This document shows, piece after piece, positions 13,652 through 24,779 of a stretch of DNA of 64,000 nucleotides. A program made the position numbers and the translations under genes. Numbering within the stretch: position 1 is the stretch's first letter; each line of letters begins with the position of its first letter. Where the stretch lies: contig WFMF01000029.1 of assembly GCA_011033025.1 (NCBI GenBank), forward strand, positions 496,001 through 560,000, in the 5' to 3' direction. The DNA comes from Beroe forskalii. Its lineage: Eukaryota > Ctenophora > Nuda > Beroida > Beroidae. Under the pieces are notes generated by a model. It was not told where the DNA came from. It searched no databases and worked only from the letters and a program-made list of their open reading frames with translations.

Positions 13652-14350
13652 GTTCTTCACTCACATCAAGGGTCATCAACTTACTTTCGACTTAAGAATG
13701 TACTGTGGTGATGGTAGTCTAGAATTTTGGATTGTTGCAAATAAAACTAAGAACAAAACGACCGAAAAATAATGAGGCATGTTTAGCAACTGATGATAAA
13801 ATTCTTTAATAACTTGAAATAAAATACTTTATAAGGGGAATGTATTGCTGCAAGTAGCATTTCATTAAATCAAGGGGAATTATACCGAAAATTCATACTT
13901 GGTTGACATGGAAACGTAGATGAATACGTGAATGATGATTCTAATAAAACTAAAAATTACGAAATATTATTCCGGAATTAGCGTACTCGATTCCATTTCA
14001 AAAGAAGAATCGTCTTCAAAAAGATGAAGAATGGTATCGTTTTTCTCAATTCAAAGAAAAAAAAATCAGGGCCAAGGTGGTTAAATTAGATTTTTGGATT
14101 AGGAAGTCGGAATATATCATTTGCTGGTTAAATTGAATTTATAAATACAATACGTGGTTTAAAATATACAAAGTCCTATTGTCATAGCTTAAATACTCAA
14201 ATATAATTTAAAGATTTAAGTTCCGTGAAACGAAATACTCATTCATGGTTATCAAATAAATACGTAGCTTAAATATTTCTAATCTAATAAATTAGTAATC
14301 ATTCTAAGTTCCGTTGAACGAAACTGACGTTCACACTCAAAACAAACGAA

Positions 14351-15236
14351 TCACTTTTTCAACTTTTTGACAAGAGATCTGATCTTCTTGGCAACAGTCG
14401 TCTTGTTCTTGCTTTCTGCCTGAACTTCACTGTAGAATACGTCATCTGAACCATCATCTGAGTTCCATCCATTCTGATCAAAGTTGCTTCTGAGAGGTGT
14501 CATAGCAACAGAGTTGGGTGTCATAGCAACAGAGTTTGGTGTCATAGCAACAGAGTTGTATCTCCCAGGCCAAGGAGTGTTCTTCAGCAGTTGAAGGTGG
14601 TTGTACCTAGCAACCTCAGCTGGGAGTACAGTCGTAAAGCGTAGAGTTACTGCTCCACTGGGATGAACAGTCGTCAGAGAGGTGTCTGGTGGTGTTGATG
14701 AAGGAGTAGCCGGACAGATCTCTGTTGACTTCCCTGTAGTGGGAGAAGTCTGAAGAGGGTCTTCCTGTGGAAGTGTTGAGGAAGGAGCAGTTGGAGAGTT
14801 GCCGGGATGTGTTGTAGTAGGGGCAGCTTGGTTCTAGGGAGACAGAGGAAGGACTGACACTGACAGTTTGAGGGCTGAAACTGACATCTTTTGAGGATCT
14901 GCTTTGAAGATTCCTCTCCATGTCAGGTGTGATGTCAGGAAAGATGAAGGTAGATCCAGGATTTGAGAAACTCATAAGAAGGTCGTAGGAAGAAGGGCTG
15001 CCACACTCTTCATCTTTGAAGGTTGACATCAGGGCTTCCATGGGGGAGAAGATAAGAGGAGAACTGAGTGGTCCAGGGCAGTCCTCTGTGAAGACTTTGT
15101 CTTCAGGATGGGATGTTGAGGAGAGCATCTGGACGAAGACCTCCGAAGAGTTGTGATGGAGTTTAGCGTTGTCAGGGTGGATTGAGTGAAAGTATCCAGC
15201 TGGATCTCCAAGCATGTGGTAGCTCTCGAACATCAT
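14351..15236 (-). CDS. Serine-rich protein of unknown function, single frame break
   Basis: From ATG at 15236 a 206-codon frame begins MMFESYHMLGDPAGYF and ends at a stop near 14616. Its second half holds two copies of an imperfect block built on R-Q/D-L-S-x-C/Y-S-F-L/I-N-T. The next base-frame runs on without a break from about 14640 to the stop at 14351. That frame contains three YNSVAMTP-type octapeptides (a 24-bp DNA repeat at about 14495-14555) and ends in a basic tail (KKIRSLVKKLKK). The two frames overlap near 14620-14640. A one-base indel explains this; a 31-base GT-AG removal there would also restore frame but is implausibly short for an animal intron. A TATTTAAG box lies near 15327 upstream of the start. 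No known domain was recognised. Confidence 0.55.
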
Positions 15237-15902
15237 GATGGGGAGTTGGAACGTTGCAATCGTGAAAACAGTCAGAGCGACGAAATAGATATGAAATGTG
15301 ATGAAATGGTTACGAATCTGGACCTTAAATACACTCAGCTACTCCTAGATGCGTGATAGGATCTACAGGCGTGTCACATAGTTTGTTGTCGTTATTGGAG
15401 AATCTGAGATGGGTGTTTTCTGTTATGGGAGAATCTGAGAGGGGGTGTTTGCTGTTGTAATGAGAGGGGGGTGAGAAGGGTGTGACCTGCGATCCACCCT
15501 CATCTCATCTTATCATTGCGTGGTTTTGGTGGACATATGAGACGATGTTTATTTGTTTATTGGTTATAGGAGGATCACGTGTACACAAAATATCTGAGAT
15601 TCCCTATATTTCATTAGGTCTAATGAGTATTGAGACACTCCCGTTAAATTATCATGGCAATAAACAAACACTTATTATGAAGTGGCTTTATTTGTTTGAA
15701 GAATGTGGATCGAATCATGCCTTTTAACGATTGAAAGCGGAGGCACCCTTAAAACAACTCGTAACGAGAAATCGATCTTGTGCTATGAGCTAACGAACAG
15801 TCCTACTCCAAATTCCAAACGAAACTTGAAATCGAAAACTGTGATAATTTGCACACCAGTGGGTTCGATCTGTAAAGAGACGACCATATAAGTACTTGCA
15901 GT

Positions 15903-16213
15903 GTATAAATATTATGCCCTTACTCTCTTACTTATAATAATGCAGCTAGAAGACCGGGTAGACAGGTGGGGTGAAAAATCCGTAAAATTATATCCCAGGT
16001 CATAGGATATATATTCTTAGATCTATGTTAATGTAGTGATTATGATATTATGATAATTTAAAATACTCCCAGCTATGATGTTTAATGGGGTAAACGATGC
16101 CTGGCGCCGAGAGATCTGTCTTCCTGGATACCATTTACCTGGGAGCAGCAGATGACCTACTACAGACAAGCGGTGACCAATCAGTTCAACAAATCTTCAC
16201 CCAGCTGCTAGGG
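15903..16213 (+). CDS. Candidate first exon (16097-16213) behind a TATA-like box
   Basis: ATG at 16097 opens a 39-codon frame (MPGAERSVFLDTIYLG...) ending exactly at a consensus donor GGG/GTGAGT (intron from 16214). 'gtataaatatt' lies near 15900. The exon would end in phase 0. The next supported exon (19483) starts in phase 2, so an undetected exon must lie between them, or this exon belongs to another transcript. No domain was seen. Confidence 0.35.
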
Positions 16214-16554
16214 GTGAGTGGCTTACCCTTTGATACCGAGCTGCGCTTAACTGATTAACTTAATCTGAAGTTTTACCATTTCTTGAATTTGGAGCAATGG
16301 GCAGTGACCTACGCCCACTCTGAATTTTCTCCAGTTTGTTGTCCCCCCAAGCTTTTTCGCATTTTTGCTGTCTCTGATTTTTACGTACACTCACTTTCTC
16401 ACTTTGACTTCCCCATTTGTTCCCTTTGATACCTTTTGCTACACCCGTGACCGATATGCCCCTCAGGGCTCCTACAGTGGAATGGAAACCTCCTTAATTC
16501 GCTCAAAGTGCAATAATTTGAAACCCGCTGCAGTCTTGCAGTCCTTTGAAGATG

Positions 16555-16740
16555 AGCTGACCCCCTGGTGCATGCTTGACCCCTGATGACCCCCTGGTGC
16601 ATGCTTGTGACCCCTGGTGCATGCTTGTGACCCCCTCTGATGACCCCTGGCGCATGGACCCCTGGCATGATTGTGACCCCCCTGATGATTTCCTCTACCC
16701 CCCTGGTGGATTTCCTCTACACACACTCCCTAGAACCGGC
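16555..16740. repeat. Degenerate 18-20 bp tandem repeat
   Basis: Repeated words 'gaccccctggtgcatgcttg', 'gacccctggtgcatgcttgt' and 'gatgacccctggcgcatg' decay towards 'cctctacccccctggtgg'. Translated frames across it are low-complexity and are not considered genes. Confidence 0.75.
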
Positions 16741-17629
16741 AACATGAGTTCCTGAACTCATGAAAAGAAGGTAATTTAACACACAATCCGTTTTACTATT
16801 AGTAATATATTACTTCACCACAATAACCCCCTTTTTCCCGGTTTCATGAGGTTCCATATATCATTATTTATTATATGTTGCTAGAGAATCGGGGGCCCAC
16901 TTATATAATTACTTATTTACGCGGTGCCCGCGTTTGTGTGAAATGTGTGTGTATTATTGTGCCCCTGTTTGTGGGGTGGTATCTTTTTTGGTGGGTTTCT
17001 TCTAAATTTCTTGTTGTTGTGCAGTCCATTATTGATGAGCTCGGTTTTTAATTTGTAGGAAACGTCAGCTGCTACCATTTTTTAACGAAAACTAGTTTCA
17101 GTTTTGTTCATTGAAAATTTACATGGACTGTTCTTACCCCAATTATAGCGGTTTCAGAGTGGTTTCCGATAGTTCTAAAGTAATAGAATTCGTTTTAATT
17201 GAGTGCTTATGTATTTAAATCTGGAGCCGGCTGCGTCTATATAAAGCTATAAAAAGAATGTATTACTTTTACAGCTTCTTACCAATAACGTAAAAGTATA
17301 ACAATTATAACCGAATGCCAGCCGTGTGTCTTGTCTTTAGCTCACTCTGTCCCTCACACGGACAAACGCACATAAAATTTGATCACGCAAAATCTGTCAA
17401 ACGCTGCAAATTCCCCATGCATCCGGTCACGCATCTCCACATTCATTTTTACGCATTTTATCGCACCGAACAGGTTTATTAGTCAAGACTTACCACCCAG
17501 GACTTAATACCACTCAGGACTTTTTACCACTCGGTGAGACTCTCCGAGTGGGGGGAGGATCTTGAGGGGGACACCTCACAGGATTCCGTTCCCTGAGGTG
17601 ACCTGCGGAATGCGGGTGACTTGCAGTGC

Positions 17630-17658
17630 CAACACACGTGTCAATGGCACGTGTGTTG
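17630..17658. promoter_or_regulatory. Hairpin with an E-box (CACGTG) in each arm
   Basis: Arm CAACACACGTG, loop TCAATGG, exact reverse complement. Each 11-bp arm ends in CACGTG, the bHLH-type E-box. It lies between the candidate first exon and the zinc-finger exons. Any binding function is inference. Confidence 0.5.
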
Positions 17659-19079
17659 CTATGGTAGCGCATTTAATACTGTTCCCGTAGCAACACTCCA
17701 GTGGCGATCATATAGGTCTATAGTTGTGATTATAGATTGGTTTTAATTTACTGTTCAAGTCTTGTCTTATACTCCTGTGCATGATACGCTTCCTTGACTG
17801 AATTTTTATTAATTGCTCCACACTTTATTCAGGCGTTAAACTGTTCTGCACTATGGGTCCAAGTCCATATTCCAAATAATCAAATATGACAGGCAAACGA
17901 CTAGAACAGAAATGGTTCTCATGGGGTTGTGAAAATCATGCCCTATTCGCTGGGAGGCTGCCAAATCTAAAGACTTTGCAGCATTCTAAAGAAGTAAAGA
18001 CATTCCATTGGTTATCATTGGAACTCGAATCAACTAGACCTAGGCAACCATTCTTTAATATTTGACTCAAAATCTTCCAACACCCTATCTCGAACACTGC
18101 CACAGAAGCAGTGAAGCAACGTGAAATTATGTAAATGGCGTGATTAAACTAGACCGTTTTACTCCGAATTCCACTAGCGTGCTAATTAACAGTTCAACTA
18201 ACAACATGTTAAAAGTGATAGCCCCTCCCATAATAATCTAACAACTCCTTATTAATAAGAGTACAGTGTGCGGTGTGACAGTTTATTATTCTCTGCCAGT
18301 TCAAGAAAATACATATTATTATTACTTTATTTTATTTTAAGGATATTTTAATTCCTGCCTTCAAAAACATTTATGTTTTAGTCGATTGATTTTAATTTCC
18401 TTTATCCTATTCTTGTTGTTGAGATAGGTAAAATCATCGATTGATTCCTACCAGAGCGTACAAGATTTTAGTCCGATTGATTTTAATTTTTGTTATCCTA
18501 TTCCTGGTGTACTGAGCCCAAACAAGCAATATATTATCGCACAAAATCGCCGGTAAATCTGCTTATTTATCTGACTGAACAATTTCCTGTAAATTCAAAT
18601 TATATTGCTTTGGTGAACGTGTATGCTCCCTGTGCCTCATGGGCAATAGTCAATGTCACTTGTTCACTTGTCACGACTATGTTTACACACCATAGAAATG
18701 CTGTCGCCCATTGTCTCTCTGTTCCAAACACAAACCATTTCCTATTGTCTTGGAGTGACTGCGTCTTCCTGCATTGACAATTATACTAGCTCAATATATT
18801 CTCCTAAATTGATTCAACTGTTCTGAGAATAACTCCTGACAGCTCCTCGTTGTGTCCTCTTTTGTCCTCCTCGTTTTGTCCAAGTCGTGATGTTGCACTT
18901 TTGTCCTTGCACTTTTGGTAACTTTGTGATTGTATACTTATAGCGCCCATGCTCATGTTGAAATATAATTTAAAATCGTTCTACTCTGAAACTTCGTCGG
19001 GTCGAAGTCTGACATCTGTTCACCCTGACACCAGTTCGTCCCAGTTCGACGTCTGTACATTTTGTCTTCAGACACCAGT

Positions 19080-19262
19080 TCAGAAGTTTACCTTGACACC
19101 AGTTCGCCCTGACACTGGTCCACTCTAGTACCAGTGATTCACCCTGACACCACAACACCAGTTCACCCTGACACCACTACACCAGTTCACCCTGACACCA
19201 CAACACCAGTTCACCCTGACACCACTACACCAGTCCACTCTTACACCAGTTCACTCTGAGTT
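19080..19262. repeat. Minisatellite, 'caccagttcaccctgacac' type
   Basis: Alternating blocks of 'caccagttcaccctgacacc' and short 'acaacac'/'actacac' linkers repeat at least five times between 19140 and 19240. More degenerate copies extend left to about 19080. Noncoding. Confidence 0.8.
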
Positions 19263-19482
19263 CCTGATGCCGATCTCACCCCAATTTAACTTATCACTGT
19301 TACCCTAACATCAAGTTTGTAGTATTTATCAACATTAATTAACAATAATTAGCAGTTTTAAAACTGAATTAATCCCCAGCATCGCAGGATCTGCAATTTC
19401 CCTTTTCACTCAGTGAAAATTTCACTGTAACCCTAGCTAACACCGAGTTTTTACATCGCTAATTAAAACAATTCCCCTGCAG

Positions 19483-22400
19483 AATGGATCGGTTAGCGGA
19501 TCTGACGTGTGACCACTGTCAGGCTATTTTTCCTGACATCACTGCTCTTAGACGACACACCATCGCTTACAAACAGGTCAGTTCATCAGGGAGCCGGCAC
19601 ATATATTACGTGTCATTTTATACCACTCTTCTATTCCAGCATCGATGAACAGTGAACACTGAACCCCCCCTTTTCTCATTTACCTTATTCAAATTTGATG
19701 GACTACAGTTTGCCAAAAGGTCACTATCTCAACCTATAGCAACCTCCAACTCGTAATAAGAATACGGTTTTTAACAGTTTTCTCGCAGGCAGCAAAGAAA
19801 GGAGTGAGTTTTGAAGAGCACATCAAGGAACAAAGACGAAAACGGAAACGCATGATTCAAGGTATTTGAGGAGTTTCACCTTTGTTTTTGTTTTTCAGAC
19901 CCAATAGCCCATACCAAAGTTTCGTGAGTCACATTTTCCATGACAACCATCAAATTAATCCTTTTGAAAACCAAAAAGGCAATACTGGCCATCAAACCCT
20001 AGATTTATTTCTGGAAACCCCTCCCAATTCAATTTCGGGAAGTTTTCCAATTCTAACCGTCATGAATCGCATTGTCATCGGAGTGGTTGCTTTTTTTGAC
20101 TTCACTATCAATTTATCCTTCATTTTTATCGTTCTTTCGGAACATTCTATCATTTCTTGTTAATAACGTGATAATTTATATTGAACCATAATTGAAGATA
20201 TCAAATTAAATTTCAGTGGTGCATACCATTTCCAACACATTTCCGAACTTCTACACAGTTACCTCCATCATGTTCCGAATTCCGATGTTGATTATATTAA
20301 TTAGATTTAAGCACTAATGAGTTAACTTTACACACCCGCAATCTTGTCGCTAAAGACAAATAACTTCAATTTATATGTAGTGGACTCCAAAAACTTCAAA
20401 TCCATCGCATAGGGATTACTAAACTCCGCGAACAAAAATAGACATTGCTACGTCACTAATTCATCACTTCAATCCAAAATAATGACGTAACTTAAACTCA
20501 CTCTTCTGAGTGCAGGGCATATATTTCTACTGCTGCTCCACATGGCCACAATGTGATGATTCACAGATCCCACACTTTTATTATATAAAGCTCCTATTGG
20601 AGTCTCATGAGGGGTTAACATTTTTTGATGCGAGTTATTGTTAATTTACAAAACATCATGAAAGACGGGACAAATGTATATACTTGGTAAAGTAAACTTG
20701 TACGCATTTGTTTACAAGGATGATAATTTTTGAGAAAGGAAGCAGAAAATTAATGATTGATTGATATGACAATTGTGTTCGTAACTTGGTAATAAATGGA
20801 CTTTTAAACGTCCTATTTTAGTTAACTCAAAAAAGCAGAAAATTAATGGATTATTGATATTCAGACAATTGTGTTTTGGGTAAAATGGACTTTTTTGTCC
20901 GTGAATCAAATGGACCAAAAATATTTTTGTCCATGTAATTGCCTTCCAAAAGTGACTAAGCCAAATAATGATGCATTTATAGTTTATAACAGAGTTTTCC
21001 CCAAGTCCATGTGACTGAATTTTGTCAAAAAGAGAGTGCACTGTAAACGAGACATGGCCGAAGTTCGAAATTCTCAAAGCTGTATTTCTTTCTTGAGTTG
21101 CTAGTAAGGCTGCCAACCGTATTTGAAAATCCTTACACAAGTTAACATAATGGCGTTTTCAAGAGTCTGTAAATCGAGAACATGGCCGAAGTTCGAAATT
21201 CTCAAAGCTGTATTTTCTTTCATGAGTTAACTAGTAGTTTATTAGGATGACCCCCCACAACCGGATTTCAGATAGGGAAATTCAATAGATGGCCATTCGG
21301 TGTGGACACCCATTTCAGATGGAGATAGGGAGCAGAGATTGAATACCAATATCCCTTCAGGAACTACGGAGGAAGTTGATCCCAAGGATCTGGTGTGTGG
21401 ACAGTGTCAGATGAGTTTCATCAGTGTGGCGAGGCTCCGACGACACAACATCTCACACAAGGAAGTGGGTATTAGGTTTTATTCGAGATCATCGGTTTTT
21501 TGATTTTACGATTTGTGATTAAATGCCATTCGATTGACTATACCTACTCATTACAAATTTGAAAAAACTGTGTCTTTTTAATGGCAAATTATTTTTCATT
21601 TCCGCCTCTTTTCAGTTACATGTAAAGATGGTTGAACTCCGTCACCCGGCTGTTAAAAGTGAAGAGCATCGCAACATCAAGAAGGCCGAGGAGAAGCCAG
21701 CCCCAAGTGAGACATGAGCATTTTTTCTACGGATGTTTAAAAATCTTCACAGAAGTTGGAATTCATAAACGTTTCCGACTTATTGACTTAAGCCCATGAT
21801 TATTCATTGGTGCCCAATTGAGAATCATATCTTGATCCAATCCCCTCAGAAGTATCTTAGCGCAGATGAGAATTTTTACGGCATTATTCAACATCCGTCC
21901 ACCCCCCAGGGAGTAAGGCATGTGAGAATAAGCTCCCCCTAATCTAGGGGGAGCCCTAGATTAGGGGGAGCGGTGTATAGGGGAGCTTTCACAAGAGGTT
22001 ATCCCATGTGTAGGGAAAGCCTGGGTACGGTACAGAATTATCCAAGAATTAACGCCCTCTCACCCCAGGGAGTAAGGCATGTGAGGAATGCGGCAAGGAA
22101 TTCGACCAGGAATCCACCCTGCAACGTCACCTGCGTTACCACACGCGAATGAAGCGGCAGACTTGCGTAAAATGCGGTGTTCTGTTCCGGTCTGTGCCGT
22201 ATCTGGTGGCGCATATGGCACAGGAACACGGAGTATTTAGCAGCCCGAATGGGGAAATGCGGTGAGTGGGGAAATGCGGTGAGTGGGGAAATGCGGTGAG
22301 TGGGGAAATGCGGTGAGTGGGGAAATGCGGTGAGTGGGGAAATGCGGTGAGTGGGGAAATGCGGTGAGTGGGGAAATGCGGTGAGTGGGAAAAGGGATTG

Positions 22401-23513
22401 TAGCCGAGCCACTTCTGGGGCCTGGTCGAACGCTATCAAATTATTGTGCCTTGTACTGTTTCTAAACTACAATTTTGTCTGTGGAACGTCGATATATTCA
22501 TCTTGGCTGGGAATTCAGTTTCATTTAATTTGGGTAAATTGCGGCCATGATCTATTCAATTCAAAATTACTGTTATACAGTATGTAACACTAAACAAAAG
22601 ATAGTCTTCGTGAACTCTGTTCTATGAGGGAAATAACACAAATTTCTGCAGCAGTGACACTACTATCAACGTGAAGTGTCATAGTGTTCATGGTGAGCAA
22701 GCCCTATACCACATTCCACAAGACACTGAAATCCTGGACAAGACGGTGACACCCATGGATACTGACACTTTTAATGGCAAAGTGTCACCAATGAACGACA
22801 GCACTGAAAATGAAGTTTCAACTGATGTCAAAGTCACCATGTCAACCGATGCTGAAGGGAATTCAACCTGCAATACACAACCATTCAGTCAAGCAGCGAA
22901 ACAACTTGTTTCACCATCTCTGGATCCCATGACAACAGCTGTCAATAAGTTGACTGCGGAGTGCTTGGTGTCAATGCTGTCACGGAGCAGCATACAGCAA
23001 GAAATCTTAAGTCCTGACACCAAAGTGAAACAAGAAGAAATGGACAATGATGGAGCAACGAAACAAGAAGACACCCGCTCACCAACCAATCAAAAACCAG
23101 ACAAGTCAACGACAACCAATCCGAGAGAAGAATCTTTGCCTGCACCGAATATTTCCATATTTCCTTCTGGAGGTTTGTCTCTGACAGATCCATCTTTCAT
23201 AGCCCCATCCATACCCAAACACTTACTTCGCCTGCGGATACTGTCTCGCCTTGCCAACGCCTCCACAACCCTCGGCAACCCGCCAAGTTTCGTTAGAAGC
23301 ACACCACGTTTCCATGGCAACAAACGAACTCACCAAAAATTAGCAGGGACAGTAAATTCAGGTGGGCAAAACCCTAACTCTAGCATGATATCAGAAGATG
23401 CTCGCCCAAGGACTGACTCAGTGTTTCTAGCAAACGTTGTAGCGGCCGCTTCGCTATTTCAAATCAGACATTTTGTGATAACTTCTTATTCAGCAAGAGA
23501 GAAGACTACTTGA
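19483..23513 (+). CDS. C2H2 zinc-finger protein, 6 exons, about 485 aa
   Basis: Exons: 19483-19576, 19789-19861, 21319-21464 (or from 21361), 21616-21706, 22069-22261 and 22652-23513. All phases agree, giving 1458 coding bases from ATG 19484 to TGA. Finger 1 (C9, C12, H25) has Tyr at position 29 where the second His should be. Finger 2 is C82, C85, H98, H102. Finger 3 is C139, C142, H155, H159. Finger 4 is C167, C170, H183, H188. A basic run (RRKRKR, residues 47-52) is a likely nuclear localisation signal. The last exon encodes about 285 residues of Ser/Thr/Pro-rich, acidic, disordered sequence with a VKQEE motif (SUMO-type consensus). A nuclear DNA- or RNA-binding regulator is the likely role; its target is unknown. 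AATAAA occurs at about 23750. The 22069-22261 exon ends in a repeat that multiplies its donor site. The true start could lie further upstream. Confidence 0.85.
21907..21930 (+). other. Decoy copy of a 3' splice site and exon start
   Basis: 'cccccagggagtaaggcatgtgag' here duplicates the genuine acceptor and first exon bases at about 22063-22085 ('accccagggagtaaggcatgtgag'). The copy then diverges, and zinc-finger coding is not continued. Use of this acceptor would give an aberrant exon. Confidence 0.75.
21932..21971. other. Perfect 18-bp-stem hairpin in the zinc-finger gene intron
   Basis: GCTCCCCCTAATCTAGGG, loop GGAG, then the exact reverse complement. It sits between the decoy and the genuine acceptor of the 22069 exon, so it could influence which acceptor is used. 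Confidence 0.9.
22250..22390 (+). repeat. 17-bp repeat carrying eight tandem splice donors
   Basis: The unit GTGAGTGGGGAAATGCG is repeated exactly from 22262, giving GTGAGT at 22262, 22279, 22296, 22313, 22330, 22347, 22364 and 22381. Each is preceded by GAAATGCG. Only the first keeps the full protein: reading past it gives ATG CGG TGA, a stop. Confidence 0.95.
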
Positions 23514-24540
23514 TGAACTGTCAGTTACTATTCTTTGTTATCAGTATTTGCACGTGCTCTTCAGATTAATCGAGAATTTGTAACAGTGGGACATCAACGA
23601 CTGAATTATTATTTGGCGTTTACAGTTTTATTTATTTAGAATTTTAGGGAGAATTTTCGTATTTGGTATTAATCTTTGCACTTGATCAGTGGAATAATCA
23701 TTTCAATTTAACTTGTTAACTATATGATCGTACAATTTGTCCATTTGTTAATAAAATCAGTGGCTTCATATTACATGTGGGGAAATTTACTAAATGAGCA
23801 GATTGGCAATGCCCAGTATCCTATGTCTAATGTCACGGACCTCGGACAACAGCTCAACCAGGCAACATTTTGCATGAATCAGTTATCTAATTGCTCAAGT
23901 AATCTGTTATCCCTTGAACCCCGAAATTCTTTGATCTGCCATAACCATATTTCGGCTGGGATCAATAAACTCGATCATGAAACGTAGTCGTTTAGAATCG
24001 GACAAATTCATTTGGAGCAATCGTAGACCATTTTCGTTGCTCTGAAGTCTAGCATAAGACGATAGGATGACCAATAGGAATTCAAGCCACTTTTTGCTGA
24101 CTTATAAATCCTTGGAGGCCGTGATTTGCAAACCAATTACAACAAGCTGACTAGCAAATGAGGCCTTTGTGACAAATTTCCCAGCAATCCGGAACGCGCG
24201 CAATATGTACTCGCGTGAGCACTCAAAAGTCCAAGAAAATGTCACCGCGCGTACCAAATACAGCACACAATCGAAACCGAGGAAACTCTAGCCCTACCAT
24301 TGGTCATTTGTGATTCGTATTCATAACCCTAATGGTTGATGACTGAGCTACGTAAGCTTTCCTACCAGCAGGCTGAGCCTCCCATTACGCAGCAGCTACG
24401 TACTTCCCTTAATTCCAATTATTTCACCGTTTAAACCGAATCTTTGAAACGATTAGAGCAACTCAAGATATGACACAATACGGCGAACATAGTATACATT
24501 TTGCATGGCAACTAGCGTTATATATAATCTCGTAGCCTTC
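23514..24540. other. 3' UTR of the zinc-finger gene and intergenic DNA
   Basis: AATAAA at about 23750 and again near 23965 could end the zinc-finger transcript. No further coding exon is supported in this stretch. Confidence 0.5.
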
Positions 24541-24541
24541 C

Positions 24542-24752
24542 CACGTGCTCTGTATTACATGCACACAGAACATAGGTCACGTGACTTTAATCAAAGAGAT
24601 TAGCGCACGTGACTTCTATGGGTTCGCTCTGATTGGTCCATCCCTGACATGTGATTGGTGGATCCGGTGACATGTGACAGTTTGAGGTAATTTGATTGGT
24701 GCTTGCTCTCGGCTTAAGGGTGTGTGAGCGGGAGGGTAATGTGTTATATATT
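24542..24752 (+). promoter_or_regulatory. Promoter-like cluster: 3 E-boxes, 3 CCAAT boxes, TATA
   Basis: CACGTG at 24542, 24578 and 24606. ATTGG (inverted CCAAT) at 24632, 24654 and 24695. A TATATATTTATAG element lies near 24743. The order and spacing match animal promoters bound by bHLH factors and NF-Y, and TATA on the + strand points rightward. No protein-coding exon was identified downstream before 27.2 kb, so the product, if any, is unknown. Confidence 0.5.
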
Positions 24753-24779
24753 TATAGTGAACAGAGGGAATGCTATTAC

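Noticed and set aside
16467-16567. In-phase exon bridging the candidate first exon and the zinc-finger exons
   Set aside because: Length and splice sites fit, but joining it to the exon at 19483 creates a TGA stop at the junction.
16399-16726. Gly/His-rich minus-strand frames (HQGG-type)
   Set aside because: They translate the degenerate 18-20 bp repeat antisense; low complexity only.
22038-22439. 133-codon minus-strand frame (SPLTAFPHSPHFPTHRI-type repeats)
   Set aside because: It is the antisense of a zinc-finger exon and of the 17-bp donor repeat.
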